NCBI GenBank assembly: GCA_964557855.1
Contig: CAZLBP010000047.1
Location: 1-27,243, forward strand
Length of the DNA stretch: 27,243 bases
Source of the DNA: JAJRZL01 sp964557855
Lineage (GTDB): Bacteria; Zixibacteria; MSB-5A5; GN15; FEB-12
Direction of reading: 5' to 3'
In this document: positions 23,237 to 27,243 of the stretch, piece by piece
Layout: every line of letters starts with the position of its first letter
How positions within the stretch are numbered: the first letter of the stretch is position 1
Notes under the pieces: generated by a model
Database searches by the model: none
What the model saw: only the letters and a program-made list of their open reading frames with translations
Told to the model about the DNA's origin: nothing
Position numbers and translations under genes: made by a program

Positions 23237-23618
23237 CAGGTAGGGTTCGACTACTGTATCCGCTTTGGAAGAGCGGAAATACCGCACCAAGGAACATTGC
23301 ACGCCAAGGGGTCCAGTGCGTCATCGACGGCTTTGTGGAACTTGGCAATTTGGAGCAAAAGAACAAGAACCAAAAAACATCGCCGGTCATTCATCTACCG
23401 GCGGTATGTGGATCGGTTTACCTAAGAGAATATAGATAATGGATACTCGGAATGTGGACTTTTTGCTTGCGATCAAACTTTGATCTAGATATATTTGTAA
23501 CTAGGGGTAGAGGTGTCCGCGCTGTTCTATTTCTATCATTATGTTGATTCCGCTACCCAAAGGTGTTATGTAGTAAACATATAACCATTGTTAGGACACA
23601 AAAGGAAACGGAGTAACA
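23237..23618. other. Gap between HEPN gene and first cassette-like gene
   Basis: In 382 bases I accept no gene. A 7-bp hairpin CGCCGGT-N9-ACCGGCG lies at 23381-23403 without a T-run. Near the right end TAAC (23498-23501) and GGGGTAG pair with CTACCC and GTTA (23565-23568), an attC-like but poor arrangement. GTTAGGA (23590-23596) resembles an attC/attI core and lies 22 bases before the next ATG. The left boundary of the cassette region is therefore somewhere here. Confidence 0.45.
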
Positions 23619-24149
23619 ATGGGCCTGTTTGGAAAGAAGAAGCTGTCCGAGGTCAAAGCGGCTGGTCAGTTCGTACTAATGGTTTCGAAGGGCGTGCAGC
23701 AGCACTGGCCCGATATTGCCAGTGATTTGAACGGCATGCTCAATGCCGAGGACTCAATCTCGGATGATCATTACGCCGGTTTCGAGTTTGTGCTGGCCGT
23801 CATCGCAAGTCAAATCCAAGCCCTGCCAAACCTTCTCTCTGCTGACCAGGCCAGTCGTGTCCGAGACTACATTATGCAGTGCATATCGTCACCTGATCTG
23901 GAGGCATATCCGCGAGAGGCGATTCAGGAGTATCAGAATGCGTGGGACCAATCCCTGCAACATGGCGAACTTCCGTTCTATGGCATTGCGTCAGTTCTAT
24001 TCGACAAACTCGAGTGTCGAAGTGCCGTGGAACTTGGGGAGGCGAGATTCAAGGACCCCCTTCTATTGATGGCTCTGTCAGAAAAAGTCGTTACTTTCGG
24101 AGGTCCCTGGTGGGAGACCACCATTCAACAATACGAACTTGTGCCCTAA
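23619..24149 (+). CDS. Hypothetical protein, cassette-like gene 1
   Basis: The 176-residue protein begins MGLFGKKKLSEVKAAGQFVL and is mostly helical and soluble, with no signal peptide, membrane segment or motif I recognise. Near the end is FGGPWWETTIQQYELVP. Its start has GGAG five bases before the ATG. The TAA stop lies inside the R'' box (CCCTAAC) of an attC-like site, and a GTTAGGA core precedes it. Both are features of integron gene cassettes, whose products are often unknown. The unit from core to core is 611 bases. Confidence 0.7.
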   Translation: MGLFGKKKLSEVKAAGQFVLMVSKGVQQHWPDIASDLNGMLNAEDSISDDHYAGFEFVLAVIASQIQALPNLLSADQASRVRDYIMQCISSPDLEAYPREAIQEYQNAWDQSLQHGELPFYGIASVLFDKLECRSAVELGEARFKDPLLLMALSEKVVTFGGPWWETTIQQYELVP

Positions 24150-24207
24150 CAACCGATTGCGACGGACGGTCCCTTTCGCGGCCCGCCGTTGATGCTGAGC
24201 GTTAAAG
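24144..24207 (+). repeat. attC-like recombination site 1
   Basis: A 64-base segment begins CCCTAAC (R'' box, six of seven against RYYYAAC) and ends GTTAAAG (R' box, six of seven against GTTRRRY). Inside, CGACGG can pair with CCGTTG around a GC-rich loop, and GATGCTGAGC precedes R' as in many attC sites. The stop of the gene before it is in R'' and the next ATG follows R' by 12 bases. No integron integrase is visible nearby. Confidence 0.6.
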
Positions 24208-24219
24208 CGAGGATACTTT

Positions 24220-24753
24220 ATGCGGGAAAACGGCGACTTTATTCAAGACCTTCGCAGGGAGATTGAGAACACGCAAGCAAGGCGGCACAAATACGTGCTC
24301 GCAAAGCTTGCGTTCGTTACCGGACTGCTGGGTGTTGGATTGGCAAGCAAGGATTCCACAGCCACCGGGCAGCTTCTCTACCTCGTTCCGCTCGTTACTT
24401 TCGTTTTCGACCTTTACATTTTGGGTGAGGATTTTTCCGTTAAGAGAGCAGGGCGATTCATTCGCGAGAGCACGGGCTCACCTGATGAGGAGCGGACTTG
24501 GGAGAGAGCGGTAATACTTACACGAGATTGGTTCAGCTATTTTGCCGGTCCGCTTTCGTCGGCCCTCGCCTTGGTCGCTGCGATCTTTGGCTTGCGCCTC
24601 TTGAAGACAGGAACTGCGCCTGTCTGGTGGATTGCTCTCGGAGTCGTTTTTGTACTGGTCGTCCTTGTTCATCGGACGATTCAGTCAGTCATCCTCAATC
24701 GCTTTGATCACCATGTTAGCGACGACAGAAGTAAAAGGCACACGCAAGCTTAA
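24220..24753 (+). CDS. Hypothetical membrane protein, cassette-like gene 2
   Basis: The 177-residue protein has a basic N-terminal helix (FIQDLRREIENTQARRHKYV) and about four membrane segments: LAKLAFVTGLLGVGLA, LLYLVPLVTFVFDLYILG, FSYFAGPLSSALALVAAIFG and WWIALGVVFVLVVLVHRTIQ. I recognise no family. The start ATG has GAGG seven bases upstream and directly follows attC-like site 1; the TAA stop falls in the GCTTAAC box of attC-like site 2. Membrane proteins of unknown role are common in integron cassettes and in defence islands. Function is not assigned. Confidence 0.72.
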   Translation: MRENGDFIQDLRREIENTQARRHKYVLAKLAFVTGLLGVGLASKDSTATGQLLYLVPLVTFVFDLYILGEDFSVKRAGRFIRESTGSPDEERTWERAVILTRDWFSYFAGPLSSALALVAAIFGLRLLKTGTAPVWWIALGVVFVLVVLVHRTIQSVILNRFDHHVSDDRSKRHTQA

Positions 24754-24813
24754 CAAGATAACTGGGGCGAGCGCGGGCGAGCGACGCCGGTGGCCAATGC
24801 GGACAAGCTAGGC
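24748..24813 (+). repeat. attC-like recombination site 2 (degenerate)
   Basis: The 66-base segment starts GCTTAAC, a full match to the RYYYAAC R'' box that includes the stop of the previous gene, and ends GCTAGGC, one mismatch from GTTRRRY. The interior is very GC-rich (GCGAGCGCGGGCGAGCGACG) and its pairing is less clear than in site 1. Length and placement match site 1. Confidence 0.45.
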
Positions 24814-24852
24814 TGACCCGCCACATTTACAAGAGGTAGCGAGGAATAGTAC

Positions 24853-26085
24853 ATGCATGAGCACTATAGTCTCTCGGATTTTGTGAACTTGATCAAACTC
24901 CACAGGTCAGCAATTGATGGTCTGACTCAAGCAAAGTCGTCAATCAGTCATATAGAATTGCTGGAAATGTTCTGCTTGTCGACCGAAGTAAAGGCGACCC
25001 GGTTAACATACGTCATTGGTTCTATGAAGGGTTCTCAGGACGACCAGTATGATGCCACGCTTGCTCGCTTTAGGAAGGCTGGTAATCAGAAGATCGTATC
25101 GATACTTCGGTCGAGGCGAAATCTCCCATGCATCGATATTCAAGAATGCATTTGGCTTGTGAACCGTAATTCGGAAAGGGAAACAGGTCGCGACTATGGC
25201 TATCCCGATTACGGAGAATTCAAAGACCGACAGTTTATATCTGGCAGGGCAAATGCGTTTTCAATCGATTGGAGCATGTTGCCGGAGAGCGGCGATGAAG
25301 TCAACCAAGCTCAGCGGGCATTCAAAGCTTGGAAGGTTCTTACTGAACTCGCTCCCACTGGCAACAATGCTACATACGAGGACCTTGCGAAGGCAATAGG
25401 GATCCACCATCGTGCTATTCGCTATGTGCTTGGGCTCATCCAGGATTACTGTCTGCAGAATCACTTGCCACCGCTAACTATCTTGGTCGTTAATAAGCAG
25501 ACAACTGAACCTGGCGCAGGATTTATCGCTTGGAGTCACGATAACCTTGAGGAAGGTCGTGGTCAAGTGCGCAGCTTCGATTGGACTAAGGTGTCAAATC
25601 CATTTGAATTCGCTTCAGACGGCACTGCTGAAAACGAACTTGTCACTCAGCTTCTCGATAAACCCGATGCTTCCGATGAGATCTATACCAAAGTTAAGGT
25701 GCGAGGCATGCAACAGAGGATATTCAGGCAAGCCCTGCTAAAAGCCTATGGCGGCCGCTGTGCATTAAGCGGTGTCGGATTCTCAGAGATGCTTGATGCC
25801 GCTCATATTATTCCTTGGTCCCAATGCTCTCCTGATTTGAAGATGAATCCACGAAACGGGATTCTGATGCTGTGCTGTTATCATCGTTTGTTTGACATTG
25901 GAATTCTGTCCATTGACGAGGATTATCGTGTAGTTTTCTCAAACATGACTGGTGTGAAATTGACCAATGCAGATCAGGCTCTTGTATCCTCACTACACGG
26001 AAAGGATATCTCATTGCCGAAGAACAAGGCGTTCTGGCCGGACAAAAGACTGATCCGCAAGCGAAATGAAAGAATTGGAGGATAG
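24853..26085 (+). CDS. HNH endonuclease with MGMT-like winged helix, restriction-like
   Basis: The 410-residue protein has an unassigned N-terminal part (1-150). Next comes a segment like the winged helix of O6-methylguanine methyltransferases (about 155-225: AFKAWKVLTELAPTG, NATYEDLAKAIGIHHRAIRY), without the PCHR active-site cysteine. Last is an HNH domain with RCALSGVG, DAAHIIPW (H318), NPRNGILML (N335) and CCYHRLFD (H344). HNH domains of this type occur in restriction enzymes that cut modified or foreign DNA. The MGMT-like part may read or flip bases. No methyltransferase gene is nearby, which suggests a modification-dependent or solitary enzyme. It follows attC-like site 2. Confidence 0.8.
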   Translation: MHEHYSLSDFVNLIKLHRSAIDGLTQAKSSISHIELLEMFCLSTEVKATRLTYVIGSMKGSQDDQYDATLARFRKAGNQKIVSILRSRRNLPCIDIQECIWLVNRNSERETGRDYGYPDYGEFKDRQFISGRANAFSIDWSMLPESGDEVNQAQRAFKAWKVLTELAPTGNNATYEDLAKAIGIHHRAIRYVLGLIQDYCLQNHLPPLTILVVNKQTTEPGAGFIAWSHDNLEEGRGQVRSFDWTKVSNPFEFASDGTAENELVTQLLDKPDASDEIYTKVKVRGMQQRIFRQALLKAYGGRCALSGVGFSEMLDAAHIIPWSQCSPDLKMNPRNGILMLCCYHRLFDIGILSIDEDYRVVFSNMTGVKLTNADQALVSSLHGKDISLPKNKAFWPDKRLIRKRNERIGG

Positions 26086-26162
26086 TTAAATGCAAAATCA
26101 AATGATTGTGGACTATGATGACTTTGGAAAACATTTAGACTACTAGTGCATAGGGGTGAGTT

Positions 26163-26669
26163 ATGGATTCATATCGGGGAAAAGAATTTGAGGCACTATC
26201 TTTACGTTATACAGATCATGTAGAATTACTTCGAAAGCTAACTGATATTGATCACAAATGGTTTACACTTAGCGTAACCCTTCAGTTATTGGTTGGCGCA
26301 TGGCTATTTCAAAATCAAGAAAACGTCGATGACATCATAATGAAGGTCGGTATCTTATTAATTGATGTCGCTTTGATGACGATCGGTATCCGTCTTTTAT
26401 ATCTCAATTATGTTAGGCGCTGTGAAGCCGTAAGAACCCTCAAGAACGTGATGGAAGCATTGGGCTTTACGCAAGAGGGCGTATACTTGCCAGATCGCGC
26501 GATTAATCCAACAAAAACTGAGTTCTTACCGCAGCGCCTGCAAACTGAACGCATTCTGCGTGATGGCTTTAGACCTTGGTTTCCACACTACAAATGGGGA
26601 ATCATCTTCAGTATCATCGGATTTGCTTTTATCATTTTCGGCAAAGAATTGGCAGAATTTATACATTGA
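26163..26669 (+). CDS. Small membrane protein of unknown function
   Basis: The 168-residue protein has three membrane segments: WFTLSVTLQLLVGAWLFQN, MKVGILLIDVALMTIGIRLL and WGIIFSIIGFAFIIFGKELA. A cytoplasmic stretch of about 60 residues lies between the second and third (NYVRRCEAVRTLKNVMEALG). I recognise no family. AGGGGTG precedes the ATG at 26163 closely. It lies 77 bases after the HNH gene with the same orientation; co-transcription is likely. A membrane effector next to a nuclease would suit a defence role, but this is only context. Its 3' end converges on the recombinase gene. Confidence 0.68.
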   Translation: MDSYRGKEFEALSLRYTDHVELLRKLTDIDHKWFTLSVTLQLLVGAWLFQNQENVDDIIMKVGILLIDVALMTIGIRLLYLNYVRRCEAVRTLKNVMEALGFTQEGVYLPDRAINPTKTEFLPQRLQTERILRDGFRPWFPHYKWGIIFSIIGFAFIIFGKELAEFIH

Positions 26670-26690
26670 GCTTAGCTTGTTAATTCTGAC

Positions 26691-27243
26691 TCACACCTTC
26701 ACCGCGTTCGCCGGACTCAGGCGCTGGTAGGCGTTGACAATGTCCTTCGTATTCAAATGCGTATAGCCAGCCGTCACGACCGGCGAGGTGTGACCCAGAA
26801 TCCGCTGTAATATCGCCGGGGAGCCGCCGTTCTGAATAAACCACGTTGCCGCCGAGTGCCGGAGAAGGTGCGGGTGCAGATGAACTCCGGCTCGTTTGCC
26901 CATTCTGAAAATGATATGCCGGACGTTGTCTTTATCGAGTTGATTTCCGTCACGGGTGCAGAAGACTAAGTCGCCGGGCAGGTCTTCCCGGTAACGTTTG
27001 AGATAGAAGTGCAGGGTCTTGGTCATCCGAGCCCCCATGCCGACCTCACGCCATTTTCGCCCTTTTCCGAAAACCCGAATTAGCCCCGCGTGTAAGTCCA
27101 CGTTATCGAGAGTCAAGGTGAGGAGCTCGTTGCGGCGGATCATTGTGTCGAAAAACATCATCAGCATGGTCATATTCCGGTAGCCGATGAAAGTCCGCTT
27201 GTTCACTTTTCCAATGACCTGTTCGATATCCTCAGGCGATACG
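26691..27243 (-). CDS. Tyrosine recombinase/integrase, C-terminal catalytic part (cut by window edge)
   Basis: The frame stays open to base 27243, so the N-terminus lies outside the window; the GTG at 27206 is only an internal codon. The catalytic residues, numbered from that GTG, are complete: Arg in RRNEL (R24), Lys in GKGRK (K48), HLLRHSAAT (H113, R116), LGH (H139) and the nucleophile Tyr in GYTHL (Y148). This is an XerC/D-like integrase that cuts and rejoins DNA at specific sites. It lacks the extra segment typical of integron integrases (IntI). It converges on the cassette-like genes, unlike intI, which is normally divergent. It may have brought in the accessory region. Confidence 0.9.
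   Translation of the reverse strand, partial: VSPEDIEQVIGKVNKRTFIGYRNMTMLMMFFDTMIRRNELLTLTLDNVDLHAGLIRVFGKGRKWREVGMGARMTKTLHFYLKRYREDLPGDLVFCTRDGNQLDKDNVRHIIFRMGKRAGVHLHPHLLRHSAATWFIQNGGSPAILQRILGHTSPVVTAGYTHLNTKDIVNAYQRLSPANAVKV

Noticed and set aside
23203..23439. 78-residue plus-strand ORF overlapping the end of the HEPN gene
   Set aside because: No ribosome site of note, no recognisable domain, low-complexity basic composition, and it starts inside the HEPN gene.
26090..26146. 18-codon ORF (MQNQMIVDYDDF...) after the HNH gene
   Set aside because: Too short, no clear ribosome site, and no support beyond being open.

Overview
The window looks like a chromosomal segment of a Gram-negative, probably uncultured, anaerobic or metal- and sulfur-cycling bacterium. 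It carries an outer-membrane decaheme cytochrome/porin pair, Sec and Tat signal peptides and UppP, and it mixes housekeeping-like, redox and accessory genes. Many genes start with GTG or TTG behind good Shine-Dalgarno sequences. I cannot assign a phylum securely from the sequence; a Zixibacteria/Deltaproteobacteria-like lineage is only a guess.

Region 1 (about 1-5.9 kb, minus strand) is a long operon read from right to left: an ArsR-type repressor, a small Cys-rich protein, a DsrE protein, an ABC-2 exporter (ATPase and permease), an ECF sigma factor, its zinc-finger anti-sigma factor, a Spy/CpxP-like periplasmic protein and a secreted Cys/His-rich protein. It ends in a clear intrinsic terminator at 1084-1122. 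Beyond this are a chimeric TauE/SafE-adaptor ORF and a MacB-type permease cut by the window edge. The content suggests envelope, metal and thiol stress.

Region 2 (about 5.9-17.3 kb, plus strand) begins with a membrane 4Fe-4S protein, a methyltransferase of the isoprenylcysteine methyltransferase type, a TauE/SafE exporter, UppP and a predicted beta-barrel. It continues with a PadR regulator, a ten-heme DmsE/MtrA-type cytochrome and an MtrB/PioB-type barrel, which together form a trans-outer-membrane electron conduit without a visible surface cytochrome. Then come a Tat leader split from a hemerythrin by an in-frame amber codon, DoxX and a bidomain chromate transporter. Two promoters, before the 4Fe-4S gene and before padR, carry the same 30-bp dyad layout, and an ATGT-N8-ACAT dyad precedes the decaheme gene. 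This suggests a PadR-controlled redox regulon.

Region 3 (about 17.4-21.8 kb, minus strand) is a sulfur/redox operon headed by an ArsR-rhodanese fusion with a perfect 13-bp-arm palindrome at its promoter. It continues with a thioredoxin-like protein, a monoheme cytochrome c, a second DsrE, a secreted protein and a sulfide:quinone oxidoreductase-like flavoprotein.

Region 4 (about 21.8-27.2 kb) is accessory DNA. It has an HTH-nucleotidyltransferase/HEPN toxin-antitoxin pair with two operators 21 bp apart, then short orphan genes separated by integron attC-like sites (stop codons lie inside the R'' boxes), an HNH endonuclease with an MGMT-like winged helix, a small membrane protein, and a tyrosine recombinase running off the right edge.
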